Shown here: piece after piece, positions 17,052 to 26,594 of the stretch
Layout: each line of letters begins with the position of its first letter
Numbering within the stretch: the first letter of the stretch is position 1
DNA from: CBDEUK01 sp965250225
GTDB taxonomy: Bacteria > Pseudomonadota > Gammaproteobacteria > Eutrophobiales > Eutrophobiaceae
NCBI GenBank assembly: GCA_965250225.1
Contig: CBDFNQ010000024.1
Location: 1 to 64,000 of the forward strand
DNA length: 64,000 nucleotides
Direction: 5' to 3'
Made by a program: the position numbers and the translations under genes
The notes under the pieces: generated by a model
Seen by the model: the letters and a program-made list of their open reading frames with translations, nothing else
Databases searched by the model: none
What the model was told of the DNA's origin: nothing

Positions 17052-18731
17052 ATGGCTGAAAAATTGAACAAATATTCATCTCGTATTACCCAACACAAAT
17101 CTCAGGGTGCATCCCAGGCGATGCTTTACGGCATCGGTATGACCGAGGCCGATATGGACAAGGCCCAGGTTGGAATTTCCAGTGTCTGGTATGACGGCAA
17201 TACCTGCAATATGCATTTGAACGATCTTGCTGCAAAGGTAAAAGAAGGGGTTCATGCCGCCGGTCTGGTACCCATGCGTTTCAACACCATTGGTGTTAGT
17301 GACGGGATATCCATGGGAACCGGCGGCATGAGTTATTCATTGCAATCACGGGATTTGATTGCAGATTCCATTGAAACAGTGATGTCAGCACAATGGTATG
17401 ACGCCAATATCTCCATTCCCGGTTGTGATAAAAATATGCCCGGTTGTCTCATAGCCATGGGACGTTTAAACCGCCCTGCTTTAATGGTATATGGTGGCAC
17501 CATCAAACCAGGTCATCGTAATGAACAAAAACTGGATATTATTTCTGCCTTCCAGGCCTATGGTGAATTCATTGCCGATAAACTCTCTGATGAAGAACGC
17601 CTGGATGTGATCAAAAAATCCTGCCCTGGTGCGGGAGCCTGTGGCGGAATGTATACGGCAAACACCATGGCCTCGGCCATTGAGGCCATGGGCATGTCTC
17701 TGCCCTACTCCTCTTCAACCCCGGCAGTTGATCCAGGCAAACTAGGAGAATGTGTTGAGGCCGGGGAAGCGATTAAAAACTTACTGGTAAACGATATTAA
17801 ACCACGCGACATCATGACCCGCGCGGCATTTGAAAATGCTATGGTCTTAACCATCATTCTCGGCGGTTCAACCAATGCTGTCTTACATCTGATCGCCATG
17901 GCCAGAGCAGTCAATGTAGAACTGACCATTAATGATTTTCAGGCAGTCAGTGATCGCACACCTTTCATTGCTGATCTAAAGCCCAGTGGTCAGTATGTCA
18001 TGGAAGATTTGCATAATGTCGGCGGCATACCTGCAGTCATGAAATATCTGTTGGACAATGGACTAATTAATGGTGACTGTATGACGGTAACTGGTAAAAC
18101 GGTTACAGAAAACCTGGCGGAAGTTCCTGGCCTCAAAGAAGGTCAGGCGATCATTGCACCGCTGGATAAACCGATTAAAGATTCAGGACATATCCGCATA
18201 TTGAAAGGTAACTTTGCACCGGAAGGTTCGGTTGCCAAGATCACCGGTAAAGAAGGTCTCACCTTTAAAGGTCCGGCAAAAGTCTATGATTCCGAAGAAG
18301 ACATGCTCAAAGCTCTGGAAGAAAACAGGATTGTAAAAGGCGACGTCATCATTATTCGCTACGAAGGGCCTAAAGGTGGCCCCGGTATGCCCGAGATGCT
18401 AACGCCGACATCTGCTGTGATGGGTACGGGTCTTGGACAAGACGTTGCCATGATCACAGATGGTCGTTTCTCCGGTGGTTCCCATGGTTTTATCATTGGA
18501 CATGTTGTCCCGGAGGCACAGGAAGGTGGGCCGATTGCTTTGGTTAAAGACGGCGACATTATTGCAATTGATGCCACTAGCAATTCGATTGTTGTTGAAA
18601 TTTCTGATGAAGAAATGGCTAAACGTAAAAATGAATGGACCATGCCTGCTTACAAAGCAACGAGAGGAACTTTATATAAATACATCAAAAATGTGAAATC
18701 AGCCTCGGAAGGTTGTGTTACAGACGAATAA
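17052..18731 (+). CDS. ilvD: Dihydroxy-acid dehydratase
   Basis: Dehydrates 2,3-dihydroxy-isovalerate and 2,3-dihydroxy-3-methylvalerate to the 2-oxo acids of valine and isoleucine synthesis. The 559 residues fit the shorter IlvD class (the E. coli enzyme is about 616). The cluster ligands are present: Cys in GNTCNMH, in PGCDKNMPGC and in CPGAGACGGMYTANTM. The GRFSGG segment near the C-terminus is also conserved. The promoter must lie in the 231 bases shared with argE. Its stop lies four bases from the convergent acyl-CoA ligase gene, without room for a terminator. Confidence 0.96.
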   Translation: MAEKLNKYSSRITQHKSQGASQAMLYGIGMTEADMDKAQVGISSVWYDGNTCNMHLNDLAAKVKEGVHAAGLVPMRFNTIGVSDGISMGTGGMSYSLQSRDLIADSIETVMSAQWYDANISIPGCDKNMPGCLIAMGRLNRPALMVYGGTIKPGHRNEQKLDIISAFQAYGEFIADKLSDEERLDVIKKSCPGAGACGGMYTANTMASAIEAMGMSLPYSSSTPAVDPGKLGECVEAGEAIKNLLVNDIKPRDIMTRAAFENAMVLTIILGGSTNAVLHLIAMARAVNVELTINDFQAVSDRTPFIADLKPSGQYVMEDLHNVGGIPAVMKYLLDNGLINGDCMTVTGKTVTENLAEVPGLKEGQAIIAPLDKPIKDSGHIRILKGNFAPEGSVAKITGKEGLTFKGPAKVYDSEEDMLKALEENRIVKGDVIIIRYEGPKGGPGMPEMLTPTSAVMGTGLGQDVAMITDGRFSGGSHGFIIGHVVPEAQEGGPIALVKDGDIIAIDATSNSIVVEISDEEMAKRKNEWTMPAYKATRGTLYKYIKNVKSASEGCVTDE

Positions 18732-18734
18732 TAC

Positions 18735-20378
18735 TTAAAGAGATGACTGCCTTAATAGTTTTTTATCAAGCTTACCCACGCTGGTTTTAGGTAGTTCATC
18801 AACAATTTTGTAATTATCTGGAATACCATATTTTGGAAATGCGCCATTTAATGACGCTTGATGCATATGGATTTTTAATTCATCTATTGATACCTCACCA
18901 TCAAATGACGGATCTAATACGACATACATCATCGGACGTTCACCCCATTTAGGATCGGGTATACCAATAGCTGCTGATTCAGTAACAGCATTAAGTTGTC
19001 CCATTGCATTTTCAAGATCGAGAGAAGATACCCATTCACCTCCTGTTTTTATTAAATCCTTGACTCGGTCGATTACCTGAATATATCCATCCTTGGATAT
19101 ATGACCAATATCACCAGAATGCAAATACCCATTGTTCCAAAGTTCTGCCGTTTTATCCGGATCATTGTAATAATCCTTTGTTAACCATGGGGCGCGGAAC
19201 ACTATCTCACCAACTGTTTCTCCATCGTGAGGTAATATTTCTTCATCTGTATCTATTATTTCAACTTCAACCAGGGGTAATGGTAAGCCGGCCTTGGTGA
19301 CTATTTGCAATTGTTGTTCAGTATCCCAATTCATCATGTGTCTTTTTAGTACGGAAAGTGAAATCACTGGACAAGTTTCCGACATACCATACCCTGTATA
19401 AATAGTTATTCCATGTTCATTGGCAATTCGCGCCAATCCCATATTTAATTTTGAACCACCAATAATGATTTTCCATCTGGACAGATCTGATTTATTTATT
19501 GAAGGACATTCAAACAGCATTTGAAGAATAGTGGGGACACAATGTGAAAACGTTACATCTTCATTTTTTACAAGTTTTAATATTATTTCAGGCTCATATT
19601 TACCCGGGTATACCTGTTTAGCCCCGAGTAATGTTGCTATATAAGGAAACCCCCAAGCATGAACATGAAACATAGGTGTAAGAGGCATGTAGATATCATC
19701 TGATCTAAACCGGCCAATTGTTTCATATGATCCCGTAGCAACGGCAACGGAAAAAGTATGCAAAACCAGTTGTCGGTGTGAGAAATGGACACCTTTGAGA
19801 TTTCCAGTGGTACCTGTTGTATAAAATGTAGTTGCCTTTTTATTTTCATCAAAATCAATAAAATTATAATCATCAGATACTTCCAACATCATTTTTTCAT
19901 AATTTGCATCTAACGTGATTTTAGTTTCTATCTTAATATTTTCTTCTGATATAACAATGACTGTTACCAAGAATGTTAAATCATTATAATTTTTTTCTAG
20001 AAAGGGTAAAAATTCTTCATGAATGATAATCGTTTTTGCTTCTGTATGATTAAGTGTATAAACAATTTGTTCAGGTGATAAGCGCCAATTAATCATTTGT
20101 AATACAGCACCCATCATCGGAATAGCAAAGAAACATTCAAGGTATCGGTGACTGTCATACTCGATTACGGCAACAGTATCATCCATTTTTACATTTAGAG
20201 ATGATAAGACATTCGCAAGCTTATGAATGCGGATGTTGAATTCAGAATACGTATATCTGAACTTATCACGATAAACTATTTCCTGATCCGGAGAATAAGT
20301 GAGTGGGCTGTTTAGCAGGTTTTTAATTAATAATTGATAATCATAATGCTCGCCCGTCTTGTATTTTCTGGTTTCCAT
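18735..20378 (-). CDS. AMP-forming acyl-CoA ligase, AlkK-like
   Basis: 547 residues of the ANL superfamily, closest in feel to medium-chain fatty-acid CoA ligases (AlkK type). The AMP-binding P-loop FYTTGTTGNLKG, the A5 motif YGMSET, the A7-A8 motifs HSGDIGHISKDGYIQVIDR and the catalytic C-terminal Lys context TSVGKLDKK are all intact. It activates a carboxylic acid with ATP and CoA in the cytoplasm; chain length is not readable. The AraC regulator, barrel gene and etfB remnant immediately upstream suggest a former fatty-acid or hydrocarbon catabolic cluster. Only a weak GAAG ribosome site is seen. Confidence 0.88.
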   Translation of the reverse strand: METRKYKTGEHYDYQLLIKNLLNSPLTYSPDQEIVYRDKFRYTYSEFNIRIHKLANVLSSLNVKMDDTVAVIEYDSHRYLECFFAIPMMGAVLQMINWRLSPEQIVYTLNHTEAKTIIIHEEFLPFLEKNYNDLTFLVTVIVISEENIKIETKITLDANYEKMMLEVSDDYNFIDFDENKKATTFYTTGTTGNLKGVHFSHRQLVLHTFSVAVATGSYETIGRFRSDDIYMPLTPMFHVHAWGFPYIATLLGAKQVYPGKYEPEIILKLVKNEDVTFSHCVPTILQMLFECPSINKSDLSRWKIIIGGSKLNMGLARIANEHGITIYTGYGMSETCPVISLSVLKRHMMNWDTEQQLQIVTKAGLPLPLVEVEIIDTDEEILPHDGETVGEIVFRAPWLTKDYYNDPDKTAELWNNGYLHSGDIGHISKDGYIQVIDRVKDLIKTGGEWVSSLDLENAMGQLNAVTESAAIGIPDPKWGERPMMYVVLDPSFDGEVSIDELKIHMHQASLNGAFPKYGIPDNYKIVDELPKTSVGKLDKKLLRQSSL

Positions 20379-20465
20379 ATATCTTCTATCTCACTAAATT
20401 TATTGATGAACAGAATTGATTATTTTTTTGATACTGCTACTACCTAGGATGCAACACCTTAACCA

Positions 20466-20625
20466 TTATAAACGGACAAACTCATCAGCTACAATCTCAT
20501 CAAAAAGGTTCATAGACATTTTGACCTTAGCCGTTTCTACAATTGTCCCATCTGCTGCCAGTCTCACCTTGATGTTATAATTAACGACCCTCATCCATAC
20601 ACACTAACAATTTCAAAACTAGTTA
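20466..20625 (-). pseudogene. Remnant of electron transfer flavoprotein beta subunit (etfB), N-terminal part
   Basis: On the minus strand the translation RVVNYNIKVRLAADGTIVET followed by AKVKMSMNLFDEI matches the first about 45 residues of EtfB (family: RVVDYNVKVR..VKMSMNPFDEIAVEEA). A stretch just before it, KLLVCM, fits the EtfB start but is one frame off, so there is at least one frameshift. The frame stops at 20466, right after the conserved segment. The rest of the gene and its etfA partner are absent. It lies upstream of the acyl-CoA ligase, in keeping with loss of a beta-oxidation electron-transfer gene. Confidence 0.7.
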
Positions 20626-20926
20626 TCAGGTAAAAAATGATTGTATATCGTTTTATTCATCAAGCACTTTATACTTACGGTAAGTTGTGAGTGAAGATGC
20701 GAAACGGTCATATTAGAGTTCGATCAGGACAATCCACAATAATAGGTGACTATTTGGAATGAATTTACTGGTTTACAGTAATATAATTTTGGTCTGCAAT
20801 TCACCTGTTCTTGTCCTATAATCGGGGGGGGTTACTTAAACAAATATAATTTTGGGCATAGTCATATAAATATCCTTTTAAGCTTATATTAACTAGCTTT
20901 TTGTTTTTAAAGATACAATATAGAAA
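20626..20926. other. Non-coding region upstream of the AraC-type gene
   Basis: AT-rich and without a credible gene. It includes a G8 homopolymer at about 20825-20832 and must carry the regulator's promoter. I see no clear operator. Confidence 0.4.
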
Positions 20927-21952
20927 ATGTTAGTGGATCAAATTATAACGATTGATGAAAAGATTTTTCCAATCTACAAAATAGTAGTACTTGTCAATGA
21001 ACTAAAAAAACAAGGAATAGAAAGTTTTGAAGCCCTACATGATGCCGGATTGACTGAGGACATGCTCAGTCAATCTACGACTCGCATTTCTGCAAAGCAA
21101 GTTATTAAAGTTTATGAAAATTCTCTTGAATTAAGCAACGATCCAGCAATTGGATTAGACGCTGGACAAAAAATTCATATTACCAATTATGGCATGTATG
21201 GATATGCATTAATTAGTAGCAAAAACCTCCGTGAAGCTTTGAAATTTTCAATAAAATATCACAAGCTGGCAACGCCCACAGTTAAAATGACGCTTAAGGA
21301 AAACTCAAAACATGGCATGTTTGAAGTAAAGAATATGCTTTTTGATGAGGAAGATATTATCCAGTTTAATTTGGAGTTTCAGTTTAGCCTTATCCTTTCA
21401 TTGTTTAGAGATATGCTTGGGAAGGAATTCAAATTAGCTGAAGTGCGTTTTAAGCATAGTAAACCATCACATTTCGATGCTTATGAAAAAATATTTGATT
21501 CCCCTATAATGTTTGATCAAAATAATAATCAATTTAGATTTGATAGAAATTGGTTAAATAAAGAACTTGTCTATTCAAATCCAATAACCAGTGAAATGTC
21601 TATAAAACTTTGTGATCGGGCTCTTGATGAACTTAACATGCAATATGGTTTAGCATATAAAGTATTTACAATTTTACTGGATTCAAAAGATAAACTCCCA
21701 TCTCTTGAACAAATTGCTAAAATATTAAACATGACTTCACGTACATTACGCCGCAAATTAAAATTACAAGGCACTTCATTTCAGGAAATATTGAATTGTG
21801 TCAGAAAGAGCCTTGCTATTAATTACTTGGACTCGACAAATTTTAGTACTGAGGAAATTGCAGTAAAGCTTGGATATAGTAACTCATCAAATTTTCGACA
21901 GGCTTTCAAAAAATGGACAAACAAATCGCCCACAGAACATAGAGCTACTTAG
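20927..21952 (+). CDS. AraC-family transcriptional regulator
   Basis: 341 residues: an N-terminal effector-binding domain of the AraC_N/arabinose-binding-like type (about 15-205) and a C-terminal double helix-turn-helix (about 250-340). The HTH shows LEQIAKILNMTSRTLRRKLK and the AraC signature IAVKLGYSNSSNFRQAFKKW. The layout is that of OruR/ArgR-like activators. It is transcribed away from the acyl-CoA ligase and towards the outer-membrane barrel gene, so either could be its target. The ATG has only a weak ribosome site. Confidence 0.9.
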   Translation: MLVDQIITIDEKIFPIYKIVVLVNELKKQGIESFEALHDAGLTEDMLSQSTTRISAKQVIKVYENSLELSNDPAIGLDAGQKIHITNYGMYGYALISSKNLREALKFSIKYHKLATPTVKMTLKENSKHGMFEVKNMLFDEEDIIQFNLEFQFSLILSLFRDMLGKEFKLAEVRFKHSKPSHFDAYEKIFDSPIMFDQNNNQFRFDRNWLNKELVYSNPITSEMSIKLCDRALDELNMQYGLAYKVFTILLDSKDKLPSLEQIAKILNMTSRTLRRKLKLQGTSFQEILNCVRKSLAINYLDSTNFSTEEIAVKLGYSNSSNFRQAFKKWTNKSPTEHRAT

Positions 21953-22131
21953 TAAGTATATTTTTAACTTATAGAAAAAATACCTTCCATATAGCGTCCG
22001 TTTTAAACCGATATTTGTCCTTATTGCATCTTGATACATATGTTTAATAAGTGAATTATTCTCCTAACTAGAATTCACAAAGTATAACTAAGAAAATCAG
22101 CATTTTTGCATGCTATCGAGGAGAGTAATTT

Positions 22132-23059
22132 ATGCTCTGTAAAAAAATATGGGGATATACACTTTTAAGTTTATTACTGTTGCTTAATAGCAACATTTCT
22201 TTTGCTGTAATTGACGGACAGGCGAGAGACTACATCCCACTACCGCCTGGGACAAACTTGAGTATTGGTTATTTTCAACACTATGATGCTGATAAATTCT
22301 ATTCAAATGGAACTGAGTTACCTGGGACTGATGATCTCAGTGTAGATGTTCCGTTTTTTCAGGTTTGTTCATTATATGGAATTCCTTGGTATGACAATAG
22401 ACCCACAATTCATCCTCCCCGTTGGTCGAGTTAGCACGGAAATAGGCTTGCTAGGTCTGGATCAATCCGACTCAACCTATGGCGATCTCATAATAGGCAG
22501 CACATTCTGGTTTATTAACAAACCAGAAAGTAATTTTTATGTGGGTTTTACACCCTGGATTCAGTTTCCTACTGGAGATTATGATGAGAATAACGGCGTG
22601 GCGAGTTCTGCGCTGGCATCTAACCGCTATACCTTTACTACACAAATTGGTATCGAAAAGGGATTGCCAGGTGGTTTTCATTTCACTGAGATATTTGAAA
22701 CAAATTTTCATACTGGAAACGATGAATGGATATCGGTTGCCGGCCCAACAGCTGGCACTGGTGTAAAAGTAGACGAGGATAGAGACGTGCTTTTTTTATC
22801 GCAAATGGCTTTGTCATATAACTTTACGCCTGCAACATTTGTTAATGTTAAATGGCGCTACCTATTCGGTGGCAGGACTGAAGAAAATGGTATTAACATA
22901 GATAATGAACAAAATACACACAGGATTAATTTTGGCATAATGCATAACTTAACCCCAGCAGACCAGATAATGGTTGAATATCAAAGAGACATTGAAGTAG
23001 AAAATGGTTATGAACAGGAAGGATTTTGGCTCCGATATGTGCATGGATGGGCTTTCTAA
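22132..23059 (+). pseudogene. Phenol_MetA_deg-like outer-membrane barrel, frameshifted
   Basis: Two overlapping frames make one protein of about 308 residues. The first has a signal peptide (about 1-25, ending ISFA) and runs to DVPFF; the second resumes with RFVHYMEFLGMTIDPQFILP and continues to the C-terminal WLRYVHGWAF, whose final Phe is the usual barrel signature. The break is one extra base in or next to the T6 run at 22354-22359. The family (PF13557-type) is found beside aromatic and alkane catabolic genes and is thought to form an outer-membrane channel. A ribosome site GAGGAGAG precedes the ATG. It may be a sequencing error rather than a true pseudogene. Confidence 0.7.
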
Positions 23060-23062
23060 TTA

Positions 23063-23593
23063 AGATAATTATTCTATCAACTCCATACCTCGAAGAGAAT
23101 AAAACAAAATTATCCGATGGCAATAAACTGGCTATCAAGCTCAGTCAGAAATCTTTTATTCAATATGAGAGCGAATATTTCAGCTTCTCGCATGACAAAA
23201 AATTCAACCCAGCAAGACTGATCTGGGTGGGGGCATTCATCAAACAGCATTGATAAGTTCACTTGGGACTGTTCTAGTTCTCCAGGAATATACCAATCTT
23301 GATCCAAGCTCACTCTTGATTTAATGCTCACAGAAGTAACCAAAGAAGAAGTCGGCTACGGTTATGACTATCAAAAATCAGAAATCACTCAACAGGTCGG
23401 GGATCATTTTTTACAGGGGGAAAAAGCCATCACCACTCTTAAAAGTGAACAATGGACTCGTGCAGTCTATACCTACGGAACAGAAGACAAAGATTCTGGA
23501 ATTTTAATTATGACCATGATCGAGAAAGCGAATGTTGATACTGAAAACAAGATTATTGATGATTTCTGGAAGTCATTAAAAATAAAAAAATAA
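23063..23593 (+). pseudogene. Broken gene of unknown family
   Basis: Directly after the barrel gene, coding-like sequence starts with STPYLEENKTKLSDGNKLAI and continues to SFSHDKKF, then must change frame near the A6 and G5 runs at about 23198-23235. It continues through KFTWDCSSSPGIYQS to an in-frame TGA at 23300-23302 and then an open part (23324-23593) containing LTEVTKEEVGYGYDYQKSEI. The last part on its own is an intact 89-codon frame. Without a start codon for the first part, the whole looks like a decayed gene of about 175 codons. Family not recognised. Confidence 0.4.
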
Positions 23594-23644
23594 GCTGAGC
23601 TAATTTCTCTACCAATTTCCTGGCAAAGACTTGAGTATGTCTTT

Positions 23645-24286
23645 CTAGCTTTTTAACGATTGTTGATATTTCTTGTAATAGGAAAGGACTTTTTTGACGT
23701 AATTTTGTGTTTCTTTATACGGTGGAATTTTATTGCCGTATTTCTTCACCGCATTTTCACCTGCATTGTAGGCAGCAAGTGCCAATGTCAGATCATTATC
23801 AAACATAGCCAGTAAATCTCTGAAGTATCGACTGCCACCTTTGATATTATCACTGGCATTGTTGCGATTACTGACACCATAACGCTTAGCAGTACCCGGC
23901 ATCAATTGCATCATACCCACTGCCCCTGCGCTGGATATCGCATTGGGATCATATGCAGATTCGGTAGAAATAATTGCGTGTAATAATGGTTCAGGCAGTT
24001 GATAAAGCTTGGCATATTGCGAAATAGTACTTGAATATTTTTTCTGATTTTTTAGAAAATTTTCATAGGCCACTTTGCTGAATTTTTTCTGTTCAACCCA
24101 GCCTTTCCAGGTTTTTACCAGGCGCTTATAACCGGAATGCGCGGGTTTGTCGGTAAGGACAACTCGACCATGCTTATCAATATAGCGATAAATATCTGCT
24201 TGAAGTCCAGGCGCAAACAGTATCATCAGCAGTGACAATACTGAACAAAGGCATAGCCTATTGGTGTTTAGTTTCCGGAGCCGCAT
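23645..24286 (-). CDS. Lytic transglycosylase with DUF4124 and SLT domains
   Basis: 213 residues. A signal peptide (about 1-30, ending LQA) leads into a short DUF4124-type segment (IYRYIDKHGRVVLTDKP), then an SLT domain (about 85-210). The catalytic Glu is in HAIISTESAYDPNAISSAG, followed by GVMQLMPGTA-like (VGMMQLMPGTA) and the ALAAYNAGENAVKKYG motif. It cleaves glycan strands of peptidoglycan with formation of 1,6-anhydro-MurNAc in the periplasm. Small SLT proteins of this kind serve wall turnover or assembly of envelope machines; nothing nearby indicates which. Confidence 0.92.
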   Translation of the reverse strand: MRLRKLNTNRLCLCSVLSLLMILFAPGLQADIYRYIDKHGRVVLTDKPAHSGYKRLVKTWKGWVEQKKFSKVAYENFLKNQKKYSSTISQYAKLYQLPEPLLHAIISTESAYDPNAISSAGAVGMMQLMPGTAKRYGVSNRNNASDNIKGGSRYFRDLLAMFDNDLTLALAAYNAGENAVKKYGNKIPPYKETQNYVKKVLSYYKKYQQSLKS

Positions 24287-24319
24287 CTATTTTTTTAAAG
24301 TATTTACTCGATATTTTAT

Positions 24320-24805
24320 CTAACTATATAACAAATAAGCAATTATTTGTATAAAAATGAGGCTGTAAATTGCTGCCAGGACATCATCAAGCATAATCCC
24401 CAGGCCACCTTTTACACCTTGATCAATCATTTTTATCGGCCAGGGTTTCCAGATATCAAAAATTCGAAACAGTACAAAACCAAGCATAATCCATTCCCAT
24501 CCCGTTGGCGCCATAAACATTGTTAACCAGTATCCAATAATCTCATCCCAAACAATACCAGGGTGATCGTGCACATTCAGCGTATTCGCCGTTTGCTGGC
24601 AAAGATAAATGCCGATAAAAAAACCAACCAGCAGAATCAAAATATAAGGTTCAATTGAGAAGTGCTGTAAAGGTAGATACAGCAATACTCCGACCACCGT
24701 TCCAAAAGTGCCAGGTGCTTTTGGCGATAATCCACTGCCAAAACCAAGAGACAAACAATGAATCGGGTTAAGAAGAAGACGTATTGGGATGGGTTTATTT
24801 TTCAT
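24320..24805 (-). CDS. pgpA: Phosphatidylglycerophosphatase A
   Basis: Dephosphorylates phosphatidylglycerol phosphate in the inner membrane, the last step of phosphatidylglycerol synthesis. The family motifs are seen: GSGLSPKAPGTFGT near the N-terminus, HDHPGIVWDEIIGYW (acidic active-site cluster), FRIFDIWKPWPI and GGLGIMLDDVLAA at the end. Four hydrophobic helices fit. I use the Met at 24805 (MKNKPIPIRL), which gives about 161 residues, close to the E. coli length; the longer frame adds 19 very basic residues that are not family-like. Confidence 0.9.
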   Translation of the reverse strand: MKNKPIPIRLLLNPIHCLSLGFGSGLSPKAPGTFGTVVGVLLYLPLQHFSIEPYILILLVGFFIGIYLCQQTANTLNVHDHPGIVWDEIIGYWLTMFMAPTGWEWIMLGFVLFRIFDIWKPWPIKMIDQGVKGGLGIMLDDVLAAIYSLIFIQIIAYLLYS

Positions 24806-24930
24806 ACAAAAAATTCTATTCGTTCTGATTTGAATCCTACGGTGCTTTCTTTCGCGCTTCAATGTTCTTTTGAATATCTGTCCCTTGTGATCTTACATTC
24901 CGATCACGATTCCCATACAATCTGTTACCC

Positions 24931-25314
24931 ATGGCAGCAAAATATTTTCTTGTAATCGGCGGCGTCAATGCGATGTTATCGGTACTGTTGGGCGCTTTTG
25001 CGGCCCACGCCTTGAAAGATCAATTATCTACTGAGTATCTAAAGGTATTTAAGACGGGTGTTGAATATCAATTTTATCATGCACTGGGGTTGATACTGAT
25101 CGGTATTGTAGCAACTCAATGGGCACCGAACACATTGATCAAATCATCTGGCTGGCTCATGCTGATCGGCATCATTTTATTCTCTGGCAGTCTATATATA
25201 TTAAGCATCACACAGATCCGTTGGCTCGGAGCCATCACACCGTTTGGCGGAGTGTCTTTTGTTATTGCCTGGATATTATTCATAATCGGTATTATCAATG
25301 CTCAACAAATTTGA
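24931..25314 (+). CDS. DUF423 family inner-membrane protein (YgdD-like)
   Basis: 127 residues with four transmembrane helices. The DUF423 hallmarks are clear: GGVNAMLSVLLGAFAAHALK at the N-terminus, then TGVEYQFYHALGLI, then PFGGVSFVIAWI. The function is unknown across the family. The gene is divergent from pgpA, with 125 bases between them, and converges with the DUF1232 gene. Confidence 0.9.
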   Translation: MAAKYFLVIGGVNAMLSVLLGAFAAHALKDQLSTEYLKVFKTGVEYQFYHALGLILIGIVATQWAPNTLIKSSGWLMLIGIILFSGSLYILSITQIRWLGAITPFGGVSFVIAWILFIIGIINAQQI

Positions 25315-25320
25315 GGAATC

Positions 25321-25351
25321 ACTCATGAAAAAAATCATTCTTGTCATGAGT
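25321..25351. terminator. Hairpin between convergent genes
   Basis: ACTCATGA and TCATGAGT form an 8-bp perfect stem around a 15-base loop, between the DUF423 and DUF1232 genes. There is no long T-run, so it is a weak candidate. Confidence 0.35.
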
Positions 25352-25365
25352 ATTAATTTGAACTG

Positions 25366-25728
25366 CTACCAGAAATAATACAGCAGGCTAGAAAACAATA
25401 AGGCAAGTAGTATCCAGATCATTATGACCAAAAGACCTCCCAACGATTTCAAACCTTTATTGGGTTTGTCTTCCTCGCTATCCAGTTGTTGCTGAAATTC
25501 CAGGCGTAGATCGTCAGGAATCAATCGAAAAGCATAGCGCAACAGGATTGGAACTAATACTGCCTCATCCAGAAACCCAATCACCGGAATAAAATCCGGG
25601 ATCAAATCAATCGGACTCGCGATATAAGCCACAATCAATATCAATAATATCTTTAAATGCCAAGGGGATCTTGGGTCAAACGCTGCTTTGTATAGTATTG
25701 TGATATTGTTTTTTAAATCGCTCAACAT
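25366..25728 (-). CDS. DUF1232 / YkvA-family membrane protein
   Basis: 120 residues. The DUF1232 core is intact: YIASPIDLIPDFIPVIGFLDEAVLV (about residues 35-60), with a second hydrophobic helix near the C-terminus (about 97-118). Function unknown; YkvA-type proteins are small membrane proteins found in many bacteria. It is a single-gene unit. Confidence 0.88.
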   Translation of the reverse strand: MLSDLKNNITILYKAAFDPRSPWHLKILLILIVAYIASPIDLIPDFIPVIGFLDEAVLVPILLRYAFRLIPDDLRLEFQQQLDSEEDKPNKGLKSLGGLLVIMIWILLALLFSSLLYYFW

Positions 25729-25826
25729 GAGAAAAGATCTGTTTTAAGAATCACTTAATTGATAATATCGTAAAATGGGCAATACAATAATGGTCACACA
25801 ACAACTCTAATAATATCAATAAATTA

Positions 25827-26591
25827 ATGGCTCAAGATATCTCAAATCAACATTTTGCCGGACGTTTACGATCGGGGGAATTACTCATTGGTAGTTTATT
25901 AAGCCTGAATAGTCCGCCAATCGCCGAAGCCATGTCCACAATTGGTTATGACTGGTTATTTATTGACGCCGAGCATGGTGCCTTTTTGCCACAAGACGTA
26001 CAAGCCATGTTACAGGCAGCCAATCCTTGTCCTTGTGTGATAAGACTACCTGCTCTTGAGGAGATATGGATTAAAAAAGCACTGGATATTGGGGCTGCTG
26101 GCGTCATCATGCCACAGGTGAATACGCAAGAGGATGCTAAAAATATTGTTCAATGGGCAAAGTATTCACCAATGGGCAGCCGAGGTGTCGGTATAGGACG
26201 TGCCCATCAATACGGTCTTGGCTTCGAGCAAACCATACAGAATGCCAACAGTGAAACGGCTGTGATCCTTCAGGCTGAAAGTAAACAAGCGGTGGAAAAT
26301 ATTGATGACATACTTTCTGTTGAAGGTATTGATGCTATTTTGATCGGACCTTATGATTTATCCGCAAGCCTTGGCGTGATTGGAGAAGTCGATAACCCTA
26401 TAGTGGTTGCTGCGATTGATACCATTCATACCGCCTGTCGCAAGGCAAATGTGCAAACCGGTATTTTTGGAGTACACACTAATTCAGTAAAACCGTATAT
26501 GGAAAAAGGTTTTCGTTTGATTCTGGTCGGCGTTGATACTGTCTTCCTGACTCAATCTGCAAGTAATACCTTAAAGGAGCTGCGGGGATAA
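25827..26591 (+). CDS. HpcH/HpaI-type class II aldolase
   Basis: 254 residues of the HpcH/HpaI family, which cleaves or forms 2-oxo-4-hydroxy acids by metal-dependent aldol chemistry on pyruvate. Motifs: DWLFIDAEHG, the AAGVIMPQV strand, MGSRGVGIGRAHQYG and ILIGPYDLSASLG with its Asp. Substrate preference (for example 4-hydroxy-2-oxoheptanedioate or 2-dehydro-3-deoxyglucarate) cannot be read, and there are no pathway genes beside it. It leads a tight four-gene run (gaps of 3, 6 and 10 bases) that ends in dacB. Confidence 0.88.
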   Translation: MAQDISNQHFAGRLRSGELLIGSLLSLNSPPIAEAMSTIGYDWLFIDAEHGAFLPQDVQAMLQAANPCPCVIRLPALEEIWIKKALDIGAAGVIMPQVNTQEDAKNIVQWAKYSPMGSRGVGIGRAHQYGLGFEQTIQNANSETAVILQAESKQAVENIDDILSVEGIDAILIGPYDLSASLGVIGEVDNPIVVAAIDTIHTACRKANVQTGIFGVHTNSVKPYMEKGFRLILVGVDTVFLTQSASNTLKELRG

Positions 26592-26594
26592 AAA

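Noticed and set aside
23110..23343. Minus-strand frame of 77 codons opposite the broken gene after the barrel
   Set aside because: The plus-strand reading continues into a longer coherent sequence; the minus frame has no ribosome site and shows no family motif.
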